Part shown: piece by piece, positions 43,760-52,399 of the stretch | How positions within the stretch are numbered: the first letter of the stretch is position 1 | How the letters are laid out: each line of letters opens with the position of its first letter | Assembly: GCF_000805675.1 (NCBI RefSeq) | Contig: NZ_JSEF01000008.1 | Location: 1-64,000 of the forward strand | Reading direction: 5' to 3' | Length of the DNA: 64,000 bases | DNA from: Corynebacterium minutissimum | GTDB lineage: Bacteria; Actinomycetota; Actinomycetes; Mycobacteriales; Mycobacteriaceae | Position numbers and translations under genes: made by a program | The notes under the pieces: generated by a model | What the model was told of the DNA's origin: nothing | What the model saw: only the letters and a program-made list of their open reading frames with translations | Databases searched by the model: none

Positions 43760-45625
43760 ATGGCGAACCTCATCAACCTCGAAAACGTAACCAAGTCTTT
43801 CGGTCTCAAGACCCTTCTCAACGGGGTCTCCCTCGGTGTCCAAACCGGCGACCGGATTGGCATCGTCGGTGTTAACGGTGGCGGCAAGACCACACTGCTG
43901 GAGGTCCTCACCGGCATCGAGCCGCCGGACTCGGGCCGCGTATCCCACAACTCGGACTTGCGTATGGCCGTGGTGACGCAGCGTTTTGAGGTCGACGAGT
44001 CTCTCACCATCTCCCAAGTCATTATCGAACCGCTAGGTTTGGAGACTTTCGAGTGGGCCTCCAACGCCAAAGTGCGCGATGTCTTGGGTGGTCTGGGCAT
44101 TGTTGACCTCGGACTCGACACGAAGGTGGGCTCACTATCTGGTGGTGAGCGCCGCCGCGTAAACCTGGCCGCAGCGCTCGTGCAGGATCTCGACGCCGTG
44201 GTGCTCGATGAGCCCACCAACCACTTGGATGTGGAAGGTGTGCAGTGGCTGGCCAATCATCTGTTGTCCCGCAAACTGGCGGTTATCGTCGTGACGCACG
44301 ACCGTTGGTTCCTCGACACCGTGGCTACCACGACCTGGGAAGTTCACGACGGTGTTGTTGATGCTTATGAAGGCGGCTACAACGACTGGACCTTTGCCCG
44401 CGCTGAGCGTGCCCGCCAGGCCGATGCTATCGAGCAACGCCGCCAGAACTTGGCCCGCAAGGAACTGGCGTGGTTGCGCCGCGGTGCACCGGCCCGCACG
44501 TCCAAGCCGCGCTACCGCATTGAGGCCGCCGAGGCGATTATTGCGGACGTCCCAGCACCGCGCGACAAGGTTGAGCTCATGGCTTTTTCCAAGCAGCGCC
44601 AAGGTCGAGTCGTTATTGAGCTCGAGGATGCACAGATCACCACGCCGGATGGCCGCACGCTGGTAGACCACCTCACGTGGAGGCTGGCTCCAGGCGAGCG
44701 CATTGGCCTCGTCGGCGTCAACGGTTCAGGAAAGACCACGCTGCTGCGCGCCCTCGCCGGCGAGGTGGAATTGGCAGCCGGCAAACGCATTGAGGGCAAG
44801 ACCGTGCGCCTGGGGTGGTTGCGCCAGGAGCTTGATGATTTGGATCCGGAGCGCAGGCTTCTCGACGCCGTCGAGGACGTCGCCACCTATGTCCAGTTGG
44901 GCAAGAAGGAGCTGTCTGCCTCGCAGTTGGCTGAGCGTCTAGGCTTTTCGGCCAAGCGTCAGCGCACTCCGGTAGGCGATCTCTCTGGTGGTGAACGCCG
45001 CCGACTGCAACTGACTCGTGTTCTCATGGCAGAACCTAACGTGCTGCTTCTCGACGAGCCCACGAACGACCTCGATATCGACACCCTCCAGGAACTGGAG
45101 TCCCTCCTGGATTCCTGGCCGGGCACCATGGTGGTCATTTCGCACGACCGCTACCTCATTGAGCGCATTGCGGATAACACCTATGCCTTGTTTGGGGATG
45201 GCAAGCTCACCAACCTGCCGGGCGGAATCGAGGAGTACCTGCGCCGCCGCCAGCAGATGGAGGCGGCTGCTTCACGCGGGGTTATTGACCTTGGCGAGAA
45301 GTCCTCGACTGCTGGCTCGGACACAGGTGGTACCTCGACTGATGCGACCGCGTCTGAGAACGCAGCGCCAGTCAAGCGCTTGAGTTCTCAAGAGGAACGC
45401 GAGCTTACCAAGAAGATGAACGCGCTGGAGCGCAAAATGGCCAAGCTCGATGAGAAGACTTCACAGCTCAACGAGAAGATGGCCGATGCGGCCGAGAAGA
45501 TGGCCTCCGGCGACGGCGATTCCGCAGAGCTCTCCCGACTGGATTCTGAGCTCAAGGCTGTAGCCGCCGAGCGCGAAGAACTGGAAATGGAATGGCTCGA
45601 GCTAGGGGAGCAGCTCGAAGGCTAG
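43760..45625 (+). CDS. uup: ABC-F family ATPase, Uup-like
   Basis: A 621-aa soluble protein with two ABC domains. Walker A motifs are GVNGGGKTT and GVNGSGKTT, signatures are LSGGERRR (both), and Walker B motifs are VVLDEPTNHLD and LLLDEPTNDLD. The linker is rich in Arg. A C-terminal coiled coil (about 540-621, KKMNALERKMAKLDEKTSQL) is typical of Uup. Such proteins act on ribosomes or DNA structures rather than in transport. The adjacent lipoprotein is therefore not its substrate-binding partner. Confidence 0.93.
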   Translation: MANLINLENVTKSFGLKTLLNGVSLGVQTGDRIGIVGVNGGGKTTLLEVLTGIEPPDSGRVSHNSDLRMAVVTQRFEVDESLTISQVIIEPLGLETFEWASNAKVRDVLGGLGIVDLGLDTKVGSLSGGERRRVNLAAALVQDLDAVVLDEPTNHLDVEGVQWLANHLLSRKLAVIVVTHDRWFLDTVATTTWEVHDGVVDAYEGGYNDWTFARAERARQADAIEQRRQNLARKELAWLRRGAPARTSKPRYRIEAAEAIIADVPAPRDKVELMAFSKQRQGRVVIELEDAQITTPDGRTLVDHLTWRLAPGERIGLVGVNGSGKTTLLRALAGEVELAAGKRIEGKTVRLGWLRQELDDLDPERRLLDAVEDVATYVQLGKKELSASQLAERLGFSAKRQRTPVGDLSGGERRRLQLTRVLMAEPNVLLLDEPTNDLDIDTLQELESLLDSWPGTMVVISHDRYLIERIADNTYALFGDGKLTNLPGGIEEYLRRRQQMEAAASRGVIDLGEKSSTAGSDTGGTSTDATASENAAPVKRLSSQEERELTKKMNALERKMAKLDEKTSQLNEKMADAAEKMASGDGDSAELSRLDSELKAVAAEREELEMEWLELGEQLEG

Positions 45626-45650
45626 GGAGAAAGAAGCGGAAAAGCGAGCC

Positions 45651-46565
45651 TTAGCCGAAAAGCGCGGCGATGCCCAGCATCGCGGGCAAAGAAAGGAACG
45701 TGGTGAGGAAAACCGTATCGCGCGCTACGGTTTCTCCCACCTGGTAGGTGGCGGCGTAGTTGTAGACATTCTGCGCGGTCGGAAGCGCCGCCAAAATCAG
45801 CGCTGCGTAGAGCTCGTTGCCGCTGAGACCAAAAGCTACACCTGCGGCGAGAGCGATGGCTGGCATACCAATGAGTTTGAGAGCCGTTGCCACGATGGTG
45901 GGCAGGCGGTCGTTGTCCAGCAGCGAATCACCCTTGAGGGAGGCACCGAAGCTCATGAGAATCATGGGGATGGAGGCGCCACCCAGGATTTCCAACGGTG
46001 CCATGATGACGTCGGGCACGGTCCACCCGACAGCAGAGACGATGAATCCCAAGACGGCAGCGATGACTACGGGTGCGGTAACACCTGACATCATCGAACT
46101 TATGACTGAGCGCAGATTCGTTCCTTGTGCATTGAGCCCAGCGATAATAAAAGGTGAGAGCACCGCCATCTGCAGCACCAACGCAGGCACAACGAAAGTG
46201 GCATCACCGATGACGTAGGTGGCGATGGGCAGACCAATGTTGACGGAATTGTAGTAGCTCGAGGCCGCCGCGCCCGCCATGGTTTCCGCGCCGCTGCGGC
46301 GGAAGAAAAACATACTCAGCAGTCCGTATACGCCCATTGTCGCCACCGATGCGACAGCAATAACTGCCACAACGGGGGAGGCAAATGCTGAAGTATCGGA
46401 CTGCGCCACGCTGGAGAAAATTAGCGCTGGCGTTGCCGCCCAGAAGGCGACCCGGTTGAACTGTAAACGGGCTTCACCTTTGCCGATGACACCTTTGTGT
46501 GCCAGTACGAAGCCCACAGCGATAACCACGAAGATAATCGCAAAGCCCGTAAGGACATCCAGCAC
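45651..46565 (-). CDS. AEC family (auxin-efflux-carrier type) transporter
   Basis: A 304-aa membrane protein with ten predicted helices. FNRVAFWAATPALIFSSVA and YYNSVNIGLPIATYVIGD are AEC signatures, the second being the kinked crossover helix. Bacterial members export small organic acids such as malate or malonate; the substrate is unknown. It is convergent with the ABC-F gene. Confidence 0.88.
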   Translation of the reverse strand: MLDVLTGFAIIFVVIAVGFVLAHKGVIGKGEARLQFNRVAFWAATPALIFSSVAQSDTSAFASPVVAVIAVASVATMGVYGLLSMFFFRRSGAETMAGAAASSYYNSVNIGLPIATYVIGDATFVVPALVLQMAVLSPFIIAGLNAQGTNLRSVISSMMSGVTAPVVIAAVLGFIVSAVGWTVPDVIMAPLEILGGASIPMILMSFGASLKGDSLLDNDRLPTIVATALKLIGMPAIALAAGVAFGLSGNELYAALILAALPTAQNVYNYAATYQVGETVARDTVFLTTFLSLPAMLGIAALFG

Positions 46566-46704
46566 TAGTGATCAACCTTTCGCACGCGTTCCAAGAAGCG
46601 CCGTAGAAAACAACGCCTTGGAGCATAACAATGCCATATCGAATTCCCTGTGATTCTGCGAGGTTAGTTCACAGACGAAGCGATTGTATGGCACGGTAGA
46701 GAGC

Positions 46705-47262
46705 ATGAATGCATTCCGTCGTGTTTCCCGCCTGTCCACCACCGCTGTGCTGACCGCGGCGCTGGCTGTTTCCGGCGCATCCGCTGCGCAGGCGCAGGAT
46801 ATTAATCAGCTGTCCTCTCAGGCTACTGAGCAGATTAACTCCCTCCAGATTGAGCTGCCTGCCCAGGCTTATGACTTGGCTGAGCAGTACAACGTGAAGC
46901 TGCCGCCGTTCGTGAAGACGCCTACCCCGTCCGTAGCGAATGAGCTCGTCAGCGCTACCCACTCCCACCTGCTGAAACAGGGCCACCACGCTGATGACAA
47001 CGCGAAGAAGATCGCTCAGGAGTGGGCTGACCAGGCAGCTGCCGGCAAGGTCACCTTCCACGACAACGCTGGTGACGGGATGACCCACCTGGAGGAGGGC
47101 AGCGGCAACATTTACAAGCTCACCGAGTCTGAGGCTAAGGACCGCGTGAAGTGGCTCAACCGCGATGTTCCGGTTACCAAGACCGATGGCACCGGCTTCG
47201 GCGTTGCCCAGGCCTTTGACGGAAAGTACGTCTACGTGGCGGAGTACTTCTTCAACAAGTAA
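46705..47262 (+). CDS. Small exported CAP/SCP-like protein
   Basis: A 185-aa exported protein. A Sec signal peptide (about 1-33, cleavage near AAQAQD) is followed by a helical section and a region that resembles a shortened CAP domain: AKKIAQEWADQAA, an H-bearing loop, SGNIYKL and GFGVAQAFDGKYVYVAEYFF. CAP proteins have varied lipid-binding or protease-like roles; none can be assigned here. ATG 46705 begins the signal peptide; the frame is open from 46684. Confidence 0.65.
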   Translation: MNAFRRVSRLSTTAVLTAALAVSGASAAQAQDINQLSSQATEQINSLQIELPAQAYDLAEQYNVKLPPFVKTPTPSVANELVSATHSHLLKQGHHADDNAKKIAQEWADQAAAGKVTFHDNAGDGMTHLEEGSGNIYKLTESEAKDRVKWLNRDVPVTKTDGTGFGVAQAFDGKYVYVAEYFFNK

Positions 47263-47284
47263 TCCACCACCAGCCTCATTAATG

Positions 47285-47329
47285 GGCCCTGCTTCACTAT
47301 GGCGTGATTGAACTGCCATAGGCAGGGCC
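47285..47329 (+). terminator. Terminator after the CAP-like gene
   Basis: GGCCCTGC (47285-47292) pairs with GCAGGGCC (47322-47329), with an inner ATGGC/GCCAT pairing. It starts 23 bp past the stop and is followed by TTCTGCACGTTTTC. Confidence 0.55.
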
Positions 47330-47367
47330 TTCTGCACGTTTTCATGGAGACAGTTACAGTGGGGCCC

Positions 47368-47691
47368 ATGATTTTGATCAACGTACAGTTCCACGTCAAG
47401 CCCGAGTACGCCGAGACCTTCCTCGACGAAATCGACTGGTACACCAAGGCCTGCCAGGCTGAGCCCGGCTGCATTGACTTCAAGTGGTTCCGTGATCCGG
47501 AAGACAAGCAGCGCTTCCTCCTGCTCGAGTCCTACAAGGATGGCACCGACGTCGACCACGTCAACACCGAGCACTTCAAGCGTTCCTGCGAGGAGCTCCC
47601 GAAGTACCTGGTGGAGACCCCGGACATCATCAACACCCACATCGATGGAAAGACTGAGTGGGACAAGATGGCTGAGTTCTCCGTCGACTAA
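47368..47691 (+). CDS. Antibiotic-biosynthesis-monooxygenase (ABM) domain protein
   Basis: A 107-aa dimeric alpha/beta-barrel protein. VQFHVKPEYAETFLDEIDWY, EPGCIDFKWFRDPED and the terminal beta strand fit the ABM/YgiN quinol monooxygenase group, which needs no cofactor. The function is likely quinone redox or stress-related, unproven. ATG 47368 gives the family start. Confidence 0.82.
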   Translation: MILINVQFHVKPEYAETFLDEIDWYTKACQAEPGCIDFKWFRDPEDKQRFLLLESYKDGTDVDHVNTEHFKRSCEELPKYLVETPDIINTHIDGKTEWDKMAEFSVD

Positions 47692-47725
47692 GACGCCGTC
47701 TCAGTCTCATAGAGGCCTAGCGCCG

Positions 47726-47753
47726 AAAAGCGCCGCTCGAAAGCGGCGCTTTT
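47726..47753. terminator. Bidirectional terminator
   Basis: AAAAGCGCCGCT (47726-47737) and AGCGGCGCTTTT (47742-47753) pair perfectly; the stem ends in A and T runs, so it works in both directions. It serves the ABM gene and the convergent acyltransferase gene. Confidence 0.9.
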
Positions 47754-47799
47754 CTGCATTTTAAGGGCAGTTGCGAGATCTAATTCCGGTAGGAATGGA

Positions 47800-50352
47800 T
47801 CAAGCTTCGCACGTGGTCGCGAGAGTTTTGTCGCCGTTGCCGTACTGTTCAAGGGCCTTTTCGAAGGACTCAGCGTAGAGGTTTGCACCTTCGGCCAGCG
47901 GATGCACACCGTCGTCGTACATCAGCGCGGGGTTCTCCTGGGCAGTGCCGCACCAATCCGCTAAGTAGACGTTTTCGTGCTGCGATGCTGCCTGCACGAT
48001 CTCCGCGCGTGCTTGGCCCATCCAATCACGGTCGCCATAGGGCACCGCGAAGACCACGGTGCGCTCAGGTCCCACAAGGTCGAGCAACTCATCCAGGCGT
48101 CCCGCATCTGCAGCGCCATTGGTTCCGAGCCCCAAGAAGACCGTTGAGCGCAGTTGCCCAGAATCCTTCAGAGCGCGCAGCGAATCAATGGCTTCAGAGT
48201 ATTGGCGGGAGACCGCGGCATCAATGAGGATGCCTGGAAAACGCTCCGTGAGGGCATCGGAAGAAGCAAGCATGACGGAATCACCCAACGCAGTGATCTC
48301 CTCACCCGTGGGAACAGAACGCTTCTCCTTGGGCTTGTTGGTAGGCTGCGCTGGCGCTGACGCTGCCGCCTGCTCATTGGCCTGCGCCATGCGCTCAAGT
48401 TCGCGCTCCAGCTGCGTCTTGTCCTCAGAAGTCGCCACGCCATAGACCACGCCAATGGAAGAAAGCACGACAAGTGCCGGTACAACCGGCCACATGGCTT
48501 TGCCAAAGCCCACCTTCATCTCATGCAAGGTGGGACGGGCAGCCCAGTAATCGTGCCACGTCTTGATGTAGCCCCCGCGGCGGAAGGGGTTCTCCACAAA
48601 CTGGTACGTGACCTCTGCCAGAACCAGGGACAGTGGCAGGGCAAGAATGCCCAGTGCCCATGCTGGAGCGTCGGACACGGCTAGAAGAATCATGATGAGG
48701 GGCCAGTGCCACAAGTACAGCGAGAAGGAACGCTGTCCCAGCCAGCGCATGACGGGTGTACGGAACAGCCACGTCAGGGGGCCGGTTTCGCGCACTACGG
48801 ACCAGATCATCGCAGCGCCCAGCACGCTGGTGAGAACTAGGCCACCGCGGTAGGTGAACTCGCGGTCGGCACCCATCCACACCAACTGTGCAAGGTAGGC
48901 GAGCAGCGCTAAGGTGCCAACAGAACCGGCAAGGACGCCTTTGCCCCTCGCCGCCCACGAGTCGGCTTCTGCCTCTTTCGACGTCGAAGTGAGTATGAAG
49001 GACAAAAGTGCACCGACAAGTAAGCCGAAGGCATGGGTATCAGTGCCGTAATACACGCGGGTAGGATCTTCGCCCGGCGTGAAGAGGAAAGCCATCGCGA
49101 GGGCAGACGCCGTTGCAAGCACCAGTGCCACCGCGATGGGCAAACGCTTAGGCTTTCGGCGCGAAACAGCAAAGACTGCTGCCATGAGCAGCGGCCAGAT
49201 GAGGTAGGACTGCTCCTCCACAGCGAGCGACCAATAATGAGCAAAGACCTGCACTTCATTGGGTGCGAAATAGGTTTGACTAGTGGCGATCTGCGTCCAG
49301 TTATTGACGAAGAACAAGGTGCCCAGGAATTGCTCGCGGATGCCAACAGCTAGGTCGCTTCCAATGGCCGCAACGATTGCAGCGCACAGACATAGCACGA
49401 CGAGTGCAGCAGGAAGTATTCGCCGAAAGCGCCTGATCCAAAAATCTCTGAGGTTGATGCGCCCAGTGACGTTGAACTCGCGAATCAGTAGTGACGTGAT
49501 GAGGAATCCAGAGAGGACGAAGAACATGTCCACACCCAGGTAACCGCCAGGCAGTAGATCACCGAAAAAGTGGTAGATAACCACGGCGACAACTGCGAGG
49601 CCACGCAGGCCATCAAGTCCCGGAACTTGGCGTAAACGGGCGCGACGCTGCTGCTTGACGGTAGCGGATTCCTTTGGCACCGCCAGCACGTCAGTGCTAC
49701 CTTCGGCAGCGTCCACACGGGCAGTAGCGCGGCGCTGTTCGCGAGTAGGTTTGGTGGGCTTGAGCTGCCTTTCGGTAGGCGTCCCGATGGGCTGCGAGCG
49801 TCGCGCTAGAGCACGTGAAATCTCTGCGGTGGGAGCTTCCTCAGCGGAATGCGGCTCGGGGAGTTCTGTGGCTTCCTTCGCAGCTGATGCAGGCGTTGCT
49901 GTGTCTTTGTCTTTCTCTTCAGCGGGCTGAGATGTGGCAGCGGGCTGCGCTTGAGCAGTGGGGTTGGCTGTGTCTGGGCGCTGGGGAGTGACAGAACGCT
50001 GTGGTGTGACCGCGCGTGGGATGGGGCGGCGTCGGCGCGGTTTAGTGTTTTCAGCCTCCTCGCGGGCCTTAGTGAGCTGTGCCTTCCGCACGGCGGAGGC
50101 CTTCGGGAGGGACGCTGCGTTTAGTTCGAGCGAGGAATTCTCGCCGCGCTGAGGGCGCCTGCGCTTCGGCGCCGGTACAGGCTCTGACGTGCGCTTTGCC
50201 TTCGTCGCCGGCTTTGCCTTCGGCACAGACACTGGTGTCGGCGCGGCCGACGGGGTAGAGGCAGGGGAAGAAGCTGTGGGCTGTGAGGGACTTGAGGAAG
50301 ACTTCTCGCGCTTCGTCGAGCCTGACAAGATCGACCGCAGAAAATTCTTCAC
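47800..50352 (-). CDS. OatA-like membrane acyltransferase with SGNH domain and long disordered tail
   Basis: An 850-aa protein. Residues 1-240 are an unusual Pro/Ala/Arg/Lys-rich, predicted disordered tail. An acyltransferase-3 domain follows (about 243-600): LDGLRGLAVVAVVIYHF with the catalytic His, about ten helices and RRFRRILPAAL. A C-terminal exported SGNH hydrolase-type domain (about 690-850) has GDSVMLAS (Ser), GLGTNGAAD and DGVHPLAEG (Asp/His). Proteins of this plan O-acetylate peptidoglycan, glycans or lipids; corynebacterial members may modify mycolate or glycan (uncertain). The GTG start has GGAG 8 bp upstream. Confidence 0.88.
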   Translation of the reverse strand: MKNFLRSILSGSTKREKSSSSPSQPTASSPASTPSAAPTPVSVPKAKPATKAKRTSEPVPAPKRRRPQRGENSSLELNAASLPKASAVRKAQLTKAREEAENTKPRRRRPIPRAVTPQRSVTPQRPDTANPTAQAQPAATSQPAEEKDKDTATPASAAKEATELPEPHSAEEAPTAEISRALARRSQPIGTPTERQLKPTKPTREQRRATARVDAAEGSTDVLAVPKESATVKQQRRARLRQVPGLDGLRGLAVVAVVIYHFFGDLLPGGYLGVDMFFVLSGFLITSLLIREFNVTGRINLRDFWIRRFRRILPAALVVLCLCAAIVAAIGSDLAVGIREQFLGTLFFVNNWTQIATSQTYFAPNEVQVFAHYWSLAVEEQSYLIWPLLMAAVFAVSRRKPKRLPIAVALVLATASALAMAFLFTPGEDPTRVYYGTDTHAFGLLVGALLSFILTSTSKEAEADSWAARGKGVLAGSVGTLALLAYLAQLVWMGADREFTYRGGLVLTSVLGAAMIWSVVRETGPLTWLFRTPVMRWLGQRSFSLYLWHWPLIMILLAVSDAPAWALGILALPLSLVLAEVTYQFVENPFRRGGYIKTWHDYWAARPTLHEMKVGFGKAMWPVVPALVVLSSIGVVYGVATSEDKTQLERELERMAQANEQAAASAPAQPTNKPKEKRSVPTGEEITALGDSVMLASSDALTERFPGILIDAAVSRQYSEAIDSLRALKDSGQLRSTVFLGLGTNGAADAGRLDELLDLVGPERTVVFAVPYGDRDWMGQARAEIVQAASQHENVYLADWCGTAQENPALMYDDGVHPLAEGANLYAESFEKALEQYGNGDKTLATTCEA

Positions 50353-50448
50353 GACAACACTCCGCTCGTAGGGGGTCAGAGGGCTAGGGAACCCGAGTAA
50401 TCCTACTCCGGGGGAATGCGTGAACCAGGCAGGTTTCCTGGGAGCGTG

Positions 50449-51237
50449 TTAGGAGCTCAGTAGCTTGCGCAACACCACGCTGACGCCGTTGTCAGTGTTG
50501 GCGGGTGCGATGATGTCTGCGACTTCCTTGAGCTGGGGATGAGCATTCTCCATGGCCACAGCTGTGCCCGCTGCCTGCAGCATCTCCAGGTCGTTGAGGT
50601 AATCACCGAAGGCCGCGGTGGCGGCAATGGGCACCTCTGCTAGCTCGGCGAGCTTGGTCAACGCGGCGCCTTTATCCACCCCGCGGGCCATAACATCGAG
50701 CCATACCTTGCCGGAGACTGCAACGTTATCGTCCGGAACTGCTTGACGGATCGGCTCATAGACATGGGCTTCTGAGCCTGACTCGCAAAAGATAGCGATT
50801 TTGATGATGTCGGAATCAGGGACGGAGGAAAGCTCCGGCACCCACGTGACAGCTTTGTAGTACTTAGACAACTCAGCGCGAGCGGTGCCCGATACGTCGT
50901 CAGACACGAAGGCAGTCTCCGGCGTGCATAGCACCGTGGTGTGCGGTTCGGTGATGGAATTAGCCGCAGCGCGGGCAGCGCGTACAGTTTCTTCCGCAAT
51001 GGGGAAGGTGGCGATGATTTCACCGCCGCGCATAACCACCGAGCCATTTTCCGCGATGAAGGTGTCGATGTGAGGGAACATGTCGTTGAGCGTGGCCAGC
51101 TGACGGCCGGACGCCGGTACCAGCTCGCAGTGGTGCTCAGCCGCTAGTTTCTGAAGCTCAGGGAAATCAGCGGGAAGCTGGCCGTGGGCATCAAGAAGTG
51201 TGCCATCCATGTCGAGGGCAACAAGCTGTGGGAGCAC
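50449..51237 (-). CDS. HAD-family (Cof-type) phosphatase
   Basis: A 262-aa haloacid-dehalogenase hydrolase. DMDGTLLDAHGQLP is motif I with the nucleophile Asp, SGRQ motif II, KGAAL with the motif III Lys and FGDYLNDLEML motif IV. The cap is the Cof/type IIB form. Typical substrates are sugar or flavin phosphates; none can be named. It is 96 bp upstream of the acyltransferase on the same strand. Confidence 0.9.
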   Translation of the reverse strand: MLPQLVALDMDGTLLDAHGQLPADFPELQKLAAEHHCELVPASGRQLATLNDMFPHIDTFIAENGSVVMRGGEIIATFPIAEETVRAARAAANSITEPHTTVLCTPETAFVSDDVSGTARAELSKYYKAVTWVPELSSVPDSDIIKIAIFCESGSEAHVYEPIRQAVPDDNVAVSGKVWLDVMARGVDKGAALTKLAELAEVPIAATAAFGDYLNDLEMLQAAGTAVAMENAHPQLKEVADIIAPANTDNGVSVVLRKLLSS

Positions 51238-51355
51238 GAAAAGTTACACCGTTTCTATGGTCTCGTCTGAGGTCTTGTTATGTGGTCTTGTTAGTGGTTT
51301 CGGCGGTCTTGAAAATTGGTGGCCGAAAAATGTGTGATATGGAACACTGGTGCGT

Positions 51356-52390
51356 ATGACTACGACTGATCCAGTACTCGTTTCCGTCCGCAACCATACC
51401 GGAGTCCTCGAGCTCAATCGTCCTAAGGCATTGAACTCGCTGAACCCCGACATGATTGACATCATTCGCCGCTCCCTCGAGGAGTGGGCAGAGGACGACA
51501 ACATCGAACAGGTCCTCATTCACTCCGCTAGTGAGAAGGCATTTTGTGCTGGCGGTGACGTTCGCCATGCCCGTGAAGGAATAGCGGAGGGCAAGCTCGA
51601 AGACGTCGATGCCTTCTTTGCCTCCGAGTACCTCACCAACGGTGATATCGCTGAGTTCCCTAAGCCCTATATCGCCGTGATTGATGGTGTCGTTATGGGC
51701 GGTGGCCTTGGTATTTCCCTCCACGGCTCGCACCGCGTGGTGACAGAACGTGCCTTTGCTTCGATGCCGGAGATGAACATCGGCTACGTCACGGATGTGG
51801 GCGTGGCCTACGCAGCACAGCGCATGGTGGGCACCCGCGGCGTGGCATCGCCTGGATTGGCTAAGTTCTGGGGCATTTCGGGCTACCGCATGTATGCCGC
51901 CGATATGCTGTGGACCGGCGTAGCGACCCACGTGGTCAAGGACGCCGCTGAGCTGATCGAGGCTGCCATCGACCGCGGCATTGACGCTGCCCTGGCGGAT
52001 CTCGCCTTGCCGGCACCGAAGGAGCCGGCGCCGCTGGAGCAGGTAGCCAAGGACTTGGAAGAGACCTTTGCGTTGCCGACATGGGAGGAGATTTTCGCCG
52101 AGCTGGAGACGCGCCCGCAGATCGCTGGGGAAGTGAAGCGCCTCATGGCGGGTGCCTGCCCCGCAGCGATTATAGCGGCCAATGAGCTCTTTGAGGCTGA
52201 GGCCAAGGTTGATGATATCCGCGAAGCGCTCCTGCTGGAGCTCAAGCTCGGCATGCACATGTACCGTCGCCCGGATTTCTCCGAGGGAGTGCGCGCAGTC
52301 CTCGTGGATAAGACCCAGGACGCGAAGTTCGACCCCGCCACGACCCAGGAGGTCGATCCGGAGGAATTCCGCACGATCCTCAACGCTTAA
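51356..52390 (+). CDS. Enoyl-CoA hydratase/isomerase family, 3-hydroxyisobutyryl-CoA hydrolase-like
   Basis: A 344-aa crotonase-fold enzyme. LNRPKALNSLNPDMI, the oxyanion loop KAFCAGGDVRH, MGGGLGISLHGSHRVVTE and the catalytic-region FASMPEMNIGYVTDVG match the 3-hydroxyisobutyryl-CoA hydrolase branch (valine degradation), which is longer than simple hydratases as this is. No valine pathway genes are nearby. ATG 51356 is chosen; GTG 51350 is possible. There is no ribosome-binding site. Confidence 0.85.
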   Translation: MTTTDPVLVSVRNHTGVLELNRPKALNSLNPDMIDIIRRSLEEWAEDDNIEQVLIHSASEKAFCAGGDVRHAREGIAEGKLEDVDAFFASEYLTNGDIAEFPKPYIAVIDGVVMGGGLGISLHGSHRVVTERAFASMPEMNIGYVTDVGVAYAAQRMVGTRGVASPGLAKFWGISGYRMYAADMLWTGVATHVVKDAAELIEAAIDRGIDAALADLALPAPKEPAPLEQVAKDLEETFALPTWEEIFAELETRPQIAGEVKRLMAGACPAAIIAANELFEAEAKVDDIREALLLELKLGMHMYRRPDFSEGVRAVLVDKTQDAKFDPATTQEVDPEEFRTILNA

Positions 52391-52399
52391 GGAAGAAAG

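Noticed and set aside
42376..45625. Zinc ABC importer made of the AztD-like protein and the ABC gene
   Set aside because: The ABC gene encodes an ABC-F protein with fused ATPase domains and no membrane partner, so it is not a transporter part.
51330..51345. TGTGATATGGAACACT before the hydratase-like gene as a GlxR site
   Set aside because: The second half-site matches only three of five bases; it is more easily read as promoter sequence.
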